In this document: piece by piece, positions 1 to 11,582 of the stretch | Layout: every line of letters begins with the position of its first letter | How positions within the stretch are numbered: the first letter of the stretch is position 1 | DNA from: Phaseolus vulgaris | Lineage: Eukaryota > Streptophyta > Magnoliopsida > Fabales > Fabaceae | DNA length: 64,000 bases | Direction of reading: 5' to 3' | Assembly (NCBI RefSeq): GCF_000499845.2 | Contig: NC_023757.2 | Span: 6,792,118-6,856,117, forward strand | Position numbers and translations under genes: made by a program | The notes under the pieces: generated by a model | Told to the model about the DNA's origin: nothing | What the model saw: the letters and a program-made list of their open reading frames with translations, nothing else | Databases searched by the model: none

Positions 1-3000
1 GAGTGCAAATCTGAATTGATATGATGCCGAGAGAATCAGCCAAATATTCGAGATAGTGAATTTTATTTTAATTTTTTTTAGTATTCACTTAGAATTCACT
101 TGCCCACATTAATTTTTTTTTCTCTGCCTATCGTTGGTTTGATCCATGTTATTTGCGTTTTTTTTGTTGACGTTTATTTCTAGTAGTTAATTTCCGTTTT
201 TTCTTTTGTAGTTTGAGGAAAATTGAATCATTAATATAAATATTAGAATATTTTTACCAGTAATTTTATCTGATTAGAATAGAATTTTCTCTCATAAGAA
301 TAAAAATGCATGTGATTCATAAAAAAAATGCAAATGAACAGCTAAGATAAGTATGCCAGATCTATGGATTTCCAAAATGGATTCTTTTGGTTTGAAGAAA
401 CCCTGACACTTAAATAATTTTTTATCCTTGAGTTTTGCCTTTGAGTTTGAATTAACATTATATATGAACTCAAATCTTAACAAGTGAAGAACAAAATGGG
501 AATAACTGTGAGAATTTGGTCCTTTTGTCTGCTATGCAGAGTTTGGTTTGGTGTCTATGTCTCCTAATTTACATGAATCTGAACAAAGGAATTCATAAAT
601 TGTTCATGCCAATTTGAATAAGACTGGTGGCTGGGGAACATAAGGATAATTTATTATTTATCTTTCAATTATTTCATTTTATTCCCACTAAATAGTTTTT
701 ATTTTTAATACATCAAATTGCAATTATATATTTGACAGCCATTGACTATGTTTTCCCTCCCCCACCCCCGGTTAGAATCCAATTGTTTTCTCTTTAATTA
801 ATAGTCAAAAGGAAAAAAAACGTAAAATTAATATTAATTATATTTATAATTGAATCATTGATAACATGGAAAATAATTTTATTTCGTAATATATTCATGT
901 GTAGATTTTCTAAAAATTATTGATGAAGAACAATTATCATATATATTGAAAAACAATATGAAAAGACAAAAGTAGAACATTGAGAACTTGTTCAAACTCG
1001 GTCAAGCAAGATCATTTCAGAGGAATTCTCTTGAGGAGTTCATTTCAGTGACGTTGGACTTTTTCTCATAAAACTCGCTTAAGCAATATGTCACTTAGTC
1101 CAAACCCATTTAGGTTAAATAGAAGGCGTGATCATAACCTATACATCATTGGGAGAATATTGAGAGATAGAAAACCTAGAGGAGGCAATTCCATCAAGGA
1201 GAAACATCATGTATTTTCTCTTTTCTTGTTTCTCATGTTTGTAATGGCCAATATGAGTGACTAATTCTTTTCTTTAGGATTATGAATAATCTACTCAAAC
1301 TCTTATGTATTGATGTGATATTTATCTATAGTATTCAGGTCTTATTATTGATGGTTGATATTAAAAAAAAAGAAAAATGATCATATATGAAATAATAGAT
1401 CACGTTGTTCTTCATCAATAATTGTTCTTCCCCAGAAACACATAAGAGTTAGGGTTTGTATTTCTTTTTTAAGAATTATTAATATAGGTCGGGTGAACAG
1501 CTACACAAGGAAACAATGTCTGACTTTCAAAGATTATGTGTTATAAGGAACACTAGCCACACAGCAAGTACTACTAAACCTATAACCCTTAAAACTTGCT
1601 AGCTATATATATTTAAGAATATTCATTTTTTATATAATAAAATTATTATTCTTTTATAGATCACATATATGTTTTCTATTAATTTATTCTTTTGTGGATA
1701 AAAAAAACATATATATTCTCTATTGAAGTCAATTCAAGCCGAATATGATCATCATGTAAGATTAAGCTGAAAAATCTCGCATTATTTAACTTAGATATGA
1801 TTTATTAAAAAATCTATTTTAATACATAAAATATAATATATTGTTTTCATCTATTTTCTTATAAATACTCTTAATTAAGACATAAAATATTATTTATCAA
1901 TAACTAACTGAAGTTTCAATAATATTTTCTATATAAATTTAAATATTTGAACATTTTTATGACAGGTTTTTGGTGAATCCATTCCTAAACTCGTCAGTAT
2001 ATGATCCGAGACTTAAAAGTATTTTAAAAAATATTTGCACATAATTTGATCAACGAAGTCTTCATATTAATAACAAGATTTGAATCCAAATTCATTGATA
2101 CATAGAGATATTAATTCTTGTTTTTTTTTATCAATACTCGGATTAAAAAGAAAAAGTACATGCTTTATGGATATATTGCTAAATCAAGATATACTTAATT
2201 ATTAATAATTTTCTTTCAGAACCAAAACTTTTGAAACTGGGAATTTAAAATAGAAAATGATTAATTTACATAAACTCACTTAATAATGCTACTTTTGATT
2301 TGATACGATGAATGTGCCTTTTGTTTTTCTTTTTACATTCTATGTTTTTGTTGAAGAAATAATCTCCCAGCACAAAAACTCTTTTTAAAAGAGTACTCTA
2401 AAGTTCAAAAGTTTTAAAAATATCATACTTAATTATTTATATTTTTATTATGAATAAAATCTTGAGATGGTCATAACCAATTATGTAAGGGTTGAGTGGA
2501 CTTGCTCCCAAGTTCTGATGGCTCAAGATGGAAGTTTACATAGTAATGAAGAACCTAGACTTTAATATGAAGGATATATTAAGTAAGTGGACTCATGGTT
2601 AAGATAAACTCATATACTTTACTTTTACTCATCCTAAGGAAAAAATACATATCAACAAATTATAAATAAAATAAAATAAAATATTTAAGAAATGTTTCAA
2701 CTCATATAAAAAGTTCAAAAACTAGTTAGCCTCTCTCTACCTGTATACAAAATAAATTGAGACTAGTAAGTCCTTCCACTTGATATGTTGTCCCTGTCTC
2801 TAAATTAGTCAATAAAATAACAAGATTTAGTCCCAAGTAATCCAAAAAGCTTATAGAAAAGTTCCCCAATTAATTCATGACTATGACATCCCCCCTCTAA
2901 ATTTAGCATTGTAAAAATGTGGTGATGATCAAAATTGATCATTTATTCTTGCAATATAAAGTCCATGTTTTTCTCTTCTCCGTTTCAACCTTGTTTGTCC

Positions 3001-3400
3001 CGGGTCCATTTGGGAATTTATTTACCTTGAATTTGATTAGCAGTATTCTAGTCACAAAAAACCAATAAAGTTGTTCCCTGTCCCCTTTCCTCCATATTCA
3101 ATGTTATTGTGCCTCCATCTATGACCTGTAAAGATAAAACTGCACAAAAACAAACTCCATATTTGCATAAGATCCCTTGCGTTTCACTAACCTTCCCCTG
3201 GTCTTATGTGTCATAAATTCACTAAATGTTATTCTCTCACTCTGTGTCAGATATCCTCATGGTATAACTAATTGTTAGTATGTTGGGACCTGCCTTTAAC
3301 TTAGAATATGAAGATTCAACAGGATATAAACACCAATCTGAGTAAGTACAATTCAACCAAGGATATTGGTTTATTAGCTAGGTCCAAGTCTTTAGATTAT
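1..3400. other. AT-rich intergenic sequence, no gene recognised
   Basis: Only short, stop-riddled frames are present and none has a recognisable domain. Positions 2880-3250 are somewhat less AT-rich but show no coding signature. A patch around 960-1345 has the look of an old LTR/leader region and is listed separately. The first few hundred bases could be the flank or untranslated region of a gene outside the window; nothing here decides that. Confidence 0.5.
960..1345 (+). repeat. Possible degenerate LTR-retrotransposon noncoding remnant
   Basis: This stretch is less AT-rich than its surroundings. It contains phrases such as 'ctcgcttaagcaa' that recur in related form near 27430-27470 and 48870-48970. 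That wording is familiar from legume LTR retrotransposon noncoding regions, but no paired LTR, primer site or coding part was found. The assignment is a weak resemblance call. Confidence 0.25.
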
Positions 3401-3427
3401 GTCATGCAATGATGACATCAATTTGTA

Positions 3428-3890
3428 ATGGACATTGAGCTAGACAAGAGGCCAGTCGTGGTCTCTTGGGATGATTTAAAGTTATGTATGTGCACGCGGT
3501 TTGTTCCTCCTCATTATAGGAAGGAACTCTTGTTGAAGCTCCAACGACTTCATCAAGAACCTAGGATGGTAGATGAATATTTCAAAGACTTAGAAACTAC
3601 TTTGACCAAAATTAATATGCATGATAATGAGGAGTCAAAGATAGCTAGGTTTGTGAGTGGTTTAAGGAGAGAAATTCAAGATATTGTAGAATTATATGAG
3701 TATACATCTTTGGAAAAATTGGTTCACCTAGCCATCAAGGTTGAATCACCCCATAAACTTCTAAAAATCCTTCTCCTTCTAGGGTTAAATCGTCAACCAA
3801 AACCTCAAGTACAAAATGTTTTAAATGTTTAGGTTTTGGGCACATAACTGCCAATTGTCCAACCAAAAGATTCATGATGGTTAAGGAGGG
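3428..3890 (+). pseudogene. Ty3/gypsy gag fragment with CCHC zinc knuckle
   Basis: A frame of about 134 codons encodes a typical retrotransposon gag core: a 'RFVPPHYRKELLLKLQRL' block, then 'MVDEYFKDLETTL' and 'ARFVSGLRREIQDIVELYEY', characteristic of plant Ty3/gypsy capsid. The frame breaks after 3832. In the frame starting at 3817 the sequence reads CFKCLGFGHITANCP, a C-X2-C-X4-H-X4-C nucleic-acid-binding knuckle. The N-terminal third of gag is missing. It would have packaged element RNA; it is now broken. Confidence 0.8.
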
Positions 3891-4089
3891 GCTAATTGAC
3901 CATAGTGATCAATCTTCTAGGACTAACTCCTCTTCCCCTTCAAAAACTCCTAGTGAAAATGAATGTGAGATACCTTGTGAATGTGACTTATTGGTGGTAA
4001 GGTGAATGTTGGGAACAATTCCAAAACCTTTGGATGAAACCCAAAAAAAATAAAAATTCCACACTTGCTACCTTATCAACAAGTTATAT

Positions 4090-4530
4090 TCCATGATAAG
4101 AGATGGGGTAGTTGTGCTAATGTGGCAAGTACAAGAGTAGTGGAGAAGTTTGGATTATCCACTATCTCTCATACAAAGTCCTATAAACTATAATAGCTTA
4201 GTGAAAAGGGTGAAATCATGGTTAATAAACAAGTCCTCATAACTTTTGCTATAGGAAAGTAAAATGATGAGGTTTTATGTGATGTTGTGCCAATGGAAGC
4301 AACACATATTCTATTGGGAAGACCTTGGCAATATGATAGACAAGTTTTACATGATGACCATACAAATAAAATGTCTTTCAACTTCCAAGGGAATAAGGTT
4401 ATCTTAAAACCCCTCTCTCCCAAAGAAGTTCATGAGGACCAAATGAAAATGAAAACCAAAAGAAAAAGTGAAAAAGAGAGGAAAGTAAAACGAGTCTCAA
4501 CATCTCATCTCATGCAATCAAAACAATAAT
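4090..4530 (+). pseudogene. Retroviral-type aspartic protease fragment (gypsy)
   Basis: The segment around 4105-4190 reads GSCANVASTRVVEKFGLS, normally preceded by the catalytic D-G. Here the D-G lies in another frame, so a one-base loss has separated the active site from the rest. Downstream, 4290-4450 encodes VPMEATHILLGRPWQYDRQ and a following hydrophobic strand, the usual end of this protease and the linker before reverse transcriptase. Stops lie between the two parts. Confidence 0.72.
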
Positions 4531-4699
4531 GTTGACCCATACAAGACTAATTGCGCCTCCTAGGCATACTTCCTTATTCTCTTTTTCATTACCTAATAAT
4601 TCTAAATACTTGACAACTTGGACAAAGAAGTTTTGGGATGAAATTCAAACACCTCCTAAAGGTTCTCACCTTCTAAGAGGATTCTCATAAAAAAAGTCA

Positions 4700-5100
4700 T
4701 TTCATCCCCAAATATTCTTTCCAAACATGGCTTGTATATAGAACTCAACCCTATGAACTCCCAAAGCTTCAAGAACATAAGTTTACTTCACAACCCACAT
4801 CTCGCAATATCTTATCTGTGAACAAACTAACTATGTCATTTGCACGAGTTCTAAATTCAATGACGAATTCTTTCCAACTTGGGGGGCATGATACAAGCCA
4901 AATAGACACTTCACACTTTGATAAGTCATCTCAGCATCCAAGACAAGGACCCACCAAATGTCGAAAGGACCTTAGCAGAAGAAGAATTGAGCATAAACTA
5001 GAGAATCAGATGTTCTTTCTTCTGGTCTTCTTACAAGACAAAATGTTTGTAATAAATTGGGCTCACTTTAGGGGTCCAAATAGAAGAATAAGCTATAGTT
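4700..5100 (+). pseudogene. Fused remnant of RT-linker and pol C-terminal tail
   Basis: Around 4740-4790 one frame reads RTQPYELPKLQE, resembling the conserved segment just upstream of gypsy reverse transcriptase. Within about 80 bases the same frame continues into NSFQLGGHDTSQ and PRQGPTKCRK, resembling the acidic/basic tail at the end of gypsy pol. The catalytic domains between them are gone. This supports a large internal deletion. Confidence is limited by the shortness of the matches. Confidence 0.5.
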
Positions 5101-5104
5101 GATT

Positions 5105-5770
5105 TACATAGCATAAATAGAAGTGTACTTAGCAAAATGGGCTTGTTTCTAGCCCACTTTTCATGACACATGCACCTAGAATTAGGGTTTTTAACCTAAC
5201 TTCTAGAAGTTATGCCTAAGGTGCGGTTTTGACCATGGTCAACACCCTAGGCAACCCCTCTCCCCTTCCTTTTCTACCCCTCACTCATCTTACCTTCAAG
5301 TCACTCCTTCCTATATAAAGGGTGTCTTCCTCCATGTATTGATACATTTAAATTGAATAGTAAAGAAACTCTGCAGGAGTGTTTTTGTGAGACTTGTGAG
5401 CTCTCATTTTTGGGTCTTATTTTGGGCGGGTAACATCTCAAGTAGCGGCTCTTTGCACCACTCTTCTTGGAGTCCTCTCTTCTCCAAGCTGCGTGACATA
5501 TTTCTTTCTTCCATAAGCTCTCTTCATCTCTTCCTCTTTTTATCTTTCTTTGCGCCCTCCATTCCATTCATCTTTATACTTTCATGTTTGTCTCTTAAAT
5601 TGTTGGTTATCTTTGCCTTATTCTCTTCAATTCCGCACCATTGCATCATTGTCACCATATAATTGTGTTTTTCTCTTTGTCCTCTAGAAGTGAACCTTCA
5701 CACTTACTTAACCACTTGGTTAAGTTCGTGTCCAGTGGGGATCTTCTCTGGGTTCCACCTTAGATTGCTA
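5105..5770 (+). repeat. 3' LTR-like region of the gypsy remnant
   Basis: This noncoding block follows the pol tail. It has a TATA box at 5312-5319 and a pyrimidine-rich stretch downstream, as in a U3-R-U5 layout. Several apparent open frames here (5301-5567 minus, 5387-5662 plus) are low-complexity by-products. The exact LTR ends were not resolved because no second LTR is available for comparison. Confidence 0.5.
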
Positions 5771-5867
5771 AAAATAAAAAAATCATAAACAAAGAGCAAC
5801 CAATAAAATATGCAATTCCTAAAATCAACTCACATCACTACTTAGGACTAATTAGTATCAATTCAAT

Positions 5868-6350
5868 GATTGAAGGAATATATTACCTTAGGGATGTCGA
5901 CTTTATTCTAAAACCACAAATAATAACACCATATCACAACATCAGATACCATTTGAAAGAGTACTCCTAATGAAGTCCACATATTGCCCTCAAGTTGTGT
6001 AATCATCATCATTCATCACTTAAAAATGTAATTGAATGAACATTTGGTGTAATGAAAAAAAAATGATTCACAATTATAGATAGCATAACAGAACCCCATT
6101 AACCTTTGAACAGTATGACAAATATAATCTTCTTCATAATTTTCTTCGTAGCGTCTACAACGATCAGTCTTTACTTGAAGAAGTTGATTGTGAGTTGATG
6201 GAACAAGATGTATATGTCTTACTTTCCCAAGTTTGTGAGGATGATATAGGCTCGGCTCACACATTGGGGATACTATAGCGAATGAAATATGGAGAGATTA
6301 TGTAACAATTAATATTATGTAATAAATTATATTATAGTGACAAGTGATGT
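5868..6350 (+). pseudogene. PIF/Harbinger DDE transposase C-terminal remnant
   Basis: Conceptual translation with frame changes gives, in order: YYLRDVDF, ITPYHNIRYHLKEYS, HHHSSLKNVIE, TFGVMKK, LLHNFLRSVYNDQ, and DTIANEIWRDY. These match the order of landmarks in the last part of plant Harbinger (DDE_Tnp_4) transposases: the 'APY...RYHL' block, the 'R(H)SS(L)RNVIER.FG' helix, the 'LHNFI' motif and a C-terminal 'IANEMW' tail. Several stops interrupt it. The N-terminal catalytic part is missing. It is followed 90 bases later by the partner Myb-like protein remnant. Confidence 0.68.
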
Positions 6351-6436
6351 TGGTTTTATCTTCAAATTCGCAAACAATGAATATATGTTTTGATTTATTG
6401 TTATTGCATGAGTTTTGTTTTTCAATAGGTTTAAAG

Positions 6437-6586
6437 ATGGATCAAGAGAAGAGTATTATTCTCGAGTCATATGGAGACATATGTGAGTTCACTAAGTGGA
6501 ATGTAGACATGAATCTCCGACTTTTGAGTGCCATGACGGATGAAACACACTTGAATAGTAGGGTTGACGGTAGTTGGATGACTTAG
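6437..6586 (+). pseudogene. Myb/SANT-like partner protein fragment of Harbinger element
   Basis: The frame from ATG 6437 encodes 49 residues including FTKWNVDMNLRLLSAM and NSRVDGSWMT. This resembles the start of the Myb/SANT-like domain (Myb_DNA-bind_3) that forms the second protein of PIF/Harbinger elements. A splice-acceptor-like 'caatag' lies just upstream. The domain stops after about 30 residues, so the fragment is not functional. Position next to a transposase remnant on the same strand supports the call. Confidence 0.6.
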
Positions 6587-6589
6587 GTT

Positions 6590-7391
6590 ACAATTACATT
6601 GTTGACACCCTACATTAATCTGGATTGGGGAAAATTACTAAAAAAAATGTAAAAAACAGAAGAAGAAAAAACATGAAGGAGAGATGGCACAAACTCCATA
6701 CTTTCTTTAATAGACTGAATAATTTTGCATAACGAAACTACAAAATGTTTTGAGGACGAAGACGAAGCTTGAGATCTATTGAGATGACTCTTTAATATTT
6801 TTCAGGGTCAAGAGTCAATCAATTTAATACCATTCTCAATTCAAAATTCAAAAACTTTAAAATAATATTTTTTATTTTTTATTTATATGCTTTTACTTGT
6901 TTTTACATAGAATTTAACACGATAATTTTTTTTAAATGTAAGTCTTTTAAAAAAAGTTAAGATCTATGATGCTCTTTATTGTATTTGTATTCGTTTAAGT
7001 CACTTACCAAAATAAATTATTATCTCAAATATCATGTAGAAAAAATGAATGAATTAGTAAAAATTATATATTATTTGTATATTGTAGATAAATTTTGATA
7101 CCATAAAGGAATAATTAAATAATAAAAATAAAAATTATATAGTATTTATGTATTTTGTGATTATACAACTTACAACTTTCTAATATAACAGTTGAGTATA
7201 TTTGTTAAAATGAAATGAAGAAAAAAAAATATACCATATATATATATCATTTAATTCTTCAACCAAATATATAAATATATTAAAATAAAATTAATTCATA
7301 AAATACAAAACATTTTTCAATTATATAAATTTTATATACTTAATTCACTAAAAATGTTAATTTAATGATTAAATTAATAAAATATAATATC
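6590..7391. other. AT-rich intergenic sequence
   Basis: No coding frame or repeat structure of note was seen. There is a short AT dinucleotide run near 7230-7250. Confidence 0.5.
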
Positions 7392-7777
7392 CACTACAAG
7401 AAAATCATGAAATAGAAACTAATTTTAGAGATAAAAAAACAATAAATTTTCTACATAACTTTAGTGACTACAGTAGAGACCATTTTAGGAACTAAATAAA
7501 TTTTTGGTTTCTAAATTAGTTTTTATTATTGGTAAATGATTTCTAAATTGGTATCTAATTAGCAACTAAAGTTTTTGCTACCAAATTTAGAATCTAAATA
7601 ATTGGTAGTTAAAACATTAGTAGCTAATTAGATACCAATTTAGAAACTATTTTACAATAATAAAAACTAATTTAGAAACCAAATATTTTTTAGTTTTTAA
7701 AATCGTCTTTAATTTAAATTTTATTGTGACTAATTATTTTAGTTTTTAAAAATTGGTTTGTATTCAATGATTTTCAT
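7392..7777. mobile_element. Palindromic MITE with CACTA-type terminus, copy A
   Basis: It begins CACTACAAGAAAATCATG, the classic CACTA transposon end. The two halves are near reverse complements, folding about a centre near 7590: 'aaattggtatctaattagc' on the left against 'gctaattagataccaattt' on the right. The 3' terminus has decayed. It contains no coding sequence. Related copies occur at 24100, 27125, 28770, 36400 and 61985. Confidence 0.75.
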
Positions 7778-9075
7778 TATATTTGAATATGTATCTACCT
7801 ATGAATGAATAAATGAAAGAGAACCACAAATCGGTGATAATTAGTGAAACTGAGACTGCTTTTTCATATCTAAGTGGCTAACATCTTGGAGTTTGCATTG
7901 CAGTTGCAGAATATACACTTTTTAATATTTTACAATTTAATTTTCAGGAAAATTGACAAACAAAAAATAATGGAGAGTCAATTTTCAAAAGGTACAATTT
8001 GTATTTGTAAACATTTTTATAATTTAATAATACACATTTATAAATTATAATATTATTAAATATTATATATTTTAATATACACTATACATGCATCTTTGCG
8101 TAACACAACCAACAAAGAAAAATGATTGTAGATGGTAAAACTCTTTTAAGCTGAAATATTTATTAATTCCCAATGTAACAAGATTATTAACTTTTAATTG
8201 TTGTTTTAAAATATATATTTATATGAGATTTTTTTTGTCATGTGTATTTTAGAGGTTAAATATAACTTCTTGAAAATTTAATTTTGAACAAATATCAATA
8301 TATTATATGTTAAACATTGAATAAGTAGTTTTAATCTCTTTACGTATATATTGAGCGCAAAAGAGTGTGTAGGTTTGTAGTTATATAAAAATTTAACTCA
8401 TAAATTTGGAATAAAAACACATATATCGAAATAAATTGTTATACTGTAAAATTTTAATTCTACTATAATACTAAAAACTTTCTTTCTTATGTTAGGTATT
8501 TGTTAGTTATTGTAAGAACTCGAAGAAAAAGTTCATCTACTTACTCTATAATTTCTTTTCCCATATGATCTGGTCTCTCCATCTAAAACAAGTGTGAGCA
8601 AAATTATTATTAAATGTCGTTCATCACATATATAATATCCCATAGAATTAAGTTTATGAAATTCACATCACTGCCTCTTAAAAAAATTGCTCATAAAAAA
8701 AAAAACTCTTATAAAGAATTATTATAAGTGTAACTTAAAAGTATGTTTCTTCTAATCAACTTTCTTTTGACCACTAAAAGATTCTTGGTATGCAATTTGA
8801 CCATATTACTTAAGTTCTTTTTACCAAAACAAAGAATTTAATAACAAACATTACAATATCATTTTTTTTTAGATACAATTAACTCTAGAAGGAAGGGTTA
8901 AATTGAATCTTAGATAGGAAACGAAAGAAATTGTTTAACAGACCGTATAGTTCATCATTTAACTGACAGTATAATAAACACATTTTTGTAGAATCATCTA
9001 ACATATCATCTAACAAGAATAATAGAAAAATAAGAATAATAGAGAAACAACAAAGCATGAGCAACAACAAGAATA
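7778..9075. other. AT-rich intergenic sequence
   Basis: No supported gene. An open frame on the minus strand (8885-9133) has low-complexity hydrophobic content and no recognisable family. Confidence 0.5.
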
Positions 9076-9079
9076 ATAA

Positions 9080-9420
9080 GATATCAACACACAAGAATTT
9101 ATCTTGATACACCCAAACCTGAGTCACATCCACTCTTCTTAAGCAACTGCTTAAGAGCTTCCATTAACCAACAAACTTGGTTACAACGAGTACTCTCACA
9201 TCTCCAAGTTACAACGAGTATTATCACATCTTAAGTTACACCTTCTTAACCTCTCCTTGAGATTAAGAACTCTAAAAAAAACAAAGAATATTCTCAAAGA
9301 GAGAACAAAGAAATATCACAAGGGTATAACTTCAAAAAAAAAAATCAAGAATTACAATGATTTAACACTCAACTCAAAAGATTAGAAGCTCTGACAGCTT
9401 GATTAGATGCTTACTATAAC
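9080..9420. repeat. LTR-like noncoding repeat related to 35040-35290 and 55540-56160
   Basis: Phrases such as 'acaacgagta' followed by 'tctcacatctcc' and 'ccttgagattaagaactct' recur in the block at 55540-56160, and less clearly at 35040-35290. The resemblance suggests three remnants of the same retrotransposon LTR or leader. No target duplication or paired LTR was found here. Confidence 0.4.
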
Positions 9421-9479
9421 TCTTTTGTAACTTTAGCAAGATCACTTGAACATCTTGAATTACTTGGCTTGCTCTTACT

Positions 9480-10200
9480 TTCATTTTTCACCTTGAGTCC
9501 ATATAGTTTTTTAAATTTGTCCTTTAATACTTAAATTGGTTAAGTTTGGATTTTGCAATATCTTCATATATTTATCTTTTTAGTGATAGATGCTAAAAAT
9601 AGAAAGCTTAGATTTCAATCTTTCAATTTGGTTTTGATTTCCATTTGGTAATTTGACAAAAATAGGATTAATTCAATGATATGAAGTGAAATAAGTTAAG
9701 GATAAACAAATGTGATCAATAGCATCACTATCAATAATACAAGAACTGAAACAATAAATAAAGTTATTACCAGTTTGTGTTGTCATGTTGGAAGGAATAA
9801 CAAAGACTTGACTAGAAACATTGTCACTGGATTTGGCTTATTGTAAAAGAGTTAACAATGTTTGATACTGCTTAAGAGTAAAACCAATTTGTTGAGTTCC
9901 ACTTCTGACTTTGAACCTTCATGATTCTGCTCATTATTATTAAAATTTGTATTCTGAAAAACTACATTAGTATGACTTTGATCATGGTTCTATTTTTAAA
10001 CTTGAAATGAGGTAGAAAGTCATGCTTTTTATAGCAGGTATCAATGGTATGTCTTGTCTTTCCACAATGACTGCAAATTTTGGAAGTATATAAACTTTCT
10101 ATTCCGTATCCACCACCTCTGCCATAGGTTGTAGCATTGTTTTTATAACCTCCTTTGCTAGTAGATTGCAAACTCTAAGGATGGATTATCTGATGAACTA
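9480..10200 (-). pseudogene. Ty1/copia gag-protease remnant
   Basis: Read on the minus strand, 10171-9962 encodes ICSHCGKTRHTIDTC, a C-X2-C-X4-H-X4-C knuckle preceded by a Gly-rich patch, as in copia gag. Further along come GFTLKQYQTLLTLLQ (gag end) and IIDSDAIDHIC at about 9750-9715, the copia protease active-site region whose usual form is D-S-G-A-T-D-H. The Gly is replaced by Asp and the Thr by Ile. FVKLPNGN follows. Stops and frame changes are present and integrase/RT are missing, so this is a dead fragment. Confidence 0.75.
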
Positions 10201-10268
10201 ACATGGTAAGGTGAACACTGATCTTGTGAGGGATCAACAACTTTACCTATGGATAAATGTAGCAACTA

Positions 10269-10521
10269 GAGCTCTGAAGTGAACTTTAAGTCTAACTCAA
10301 CCTCATAAAATCGGCTTATAAGGTGACGTTTGCACCCACATATATACTATGAAATGTCTTAATCTTTAGTCGATATGGGATCTCCAACACACCCCTCACG
10401 CCGAGACTGTCAACTCGTGCGTGGGACTACATATTGTGGGTGGTATAACAACCCGATAGCGGGTAGTCTGATAAGCCCAACAAACAATCGCTAGGATAGA
10501 CTCTAAATGACTCTGATACCA
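10269..10521 (-). mobile_element. Truncated TRIM retrotransposon (internal region plus 3' LTR)
   Basis: On the minus strand the order is PBS-like TGGTATCAGAG (10521-10511), about 120 bases of noncoding internal sequence, a purine tract 'gtgaggggtg', and a 121-base LTR (10389-10269) beginning TGTTGGAGATCCC. The sequence closely follows the complete element at 56201-56568 but lacks the 5' LTR. The PBS matches the 3' end of initiator-Met tRNA as generally described for plant elements. Confidence 0.8.
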
Positions 10522-10524
10522 TAT

Positions 10525-11580
10525 GATAAAATATAATAGAGATGAACAAAAGAGAATAGAGATGAACAAAAGAATAAAAGGAAGACAAAGGATATGAAAA
10601 TGAATATCTCCACCATTATTCTTAGAATCAAAACAAAAATAGTCTAAATATATACCAACAATACACTCATTTTAGGTCTAACTAAAGAGATAAATAATCA
10701 ATAAATAAATAGTAGAACCATGACAAACAAAGACAAAATAAAGGTTATTCACCCCTATAAAGAGAAACAACTACGAAATAGAAAAGACACAATTAATATT
10801 AACATCCTTCTATAACTCTTGTTTCCATATCTTTTAATAAAAATATAATATAGATTTTCAAAACACCTTCTAAAGCTTCAACTTAGATCAAATCAACACC
10901 ATAACTTATTTTGATTTCCTAGAAGATTCTTATTCCTCAATTGATTCGTTCAAATATAGGAGAAAACTCACTAAAAAAAAGGGAAAAATCAACCTATGAG
11001 AGGACAAAATAACTTATTTAAATGAAGTTACTATCTTGATCTACTGTATGAAATCTACAAATATATAAAAGATGGATTATCAACTAATTCTTAAGCCCAT
11101 AGAGAACTCAAAATTTATAGATTTAGAAAGATAAATTTAAAATAAAAATAAATTACTTTAAATCTATTTATAACTTGTTTTAAAAGATATTTTTTTATTT
11201 AATGTAAATTCATATCTTTTAATATAAATGAATTGGGTCTTACGTTAAAGATTAATTTTGTTTGTGATAATATTATTGTAAATGGTTCAAAGTTTAAAGA
11301 CTTTTTAGACAACATAAGAATTAAACATTGTAGAATTGTTTGTTAAGTAAATAAATGTGTATTTTCAAAAGTTAAAAGATTAATTTTATTTGTGATATAT
11401 AATGTGTTTAAGTGTATTAACCCATTAGATTTTTTGTATGAGGAGGTTTTAATTAGCAAACAATATAGACAATCAGTGTATGAAGTTAAAAAGATATAAT
11501 TAAGAATTAAGAATTCAATACACTTGATTAACTCGTTTTTAATAATAAGAAAGGTAAATAATTTGAGGTTTTTTACCAAT
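10525..11580. other. AT-rich intergenic sequence
   Basis: No gene or structured repeat was recognised. Short repeated phrase 'agagatgaacaaaag' occurs twice at 10537-10572. Confidence 0.5.
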
Positions 11581-11582
11581 TT

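Larger units (their letters stand above)
3420..5770 (+). mobile_element. Ty3/gypsy retrotransposon remnant, internally deleted
   Basis: In order, this remnant holds a gag core, a CCHC zinc knuckle, the C-terminal part of an aspartic protease, the beginning of the protease-RT linker, the tail of pol and a 3' LTR-like region with a TATA box. Reverse transcriptase, RNase H and integrase are absent: the linker joins almost directly to the pol tail near 4770-4860. No 5' LTR is seen before gag. Frameshifts and stops mean it cannot move autonomously. The family call rests on domain order and protein resemblance; no search was run. Confidence 0.75.

Noticed and set aside
5301..5662. Overlapping open frames on both strands
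   Set aside because: They lie in the LTR-like region and reflect pyrimidine-rich low-complexity sequence.
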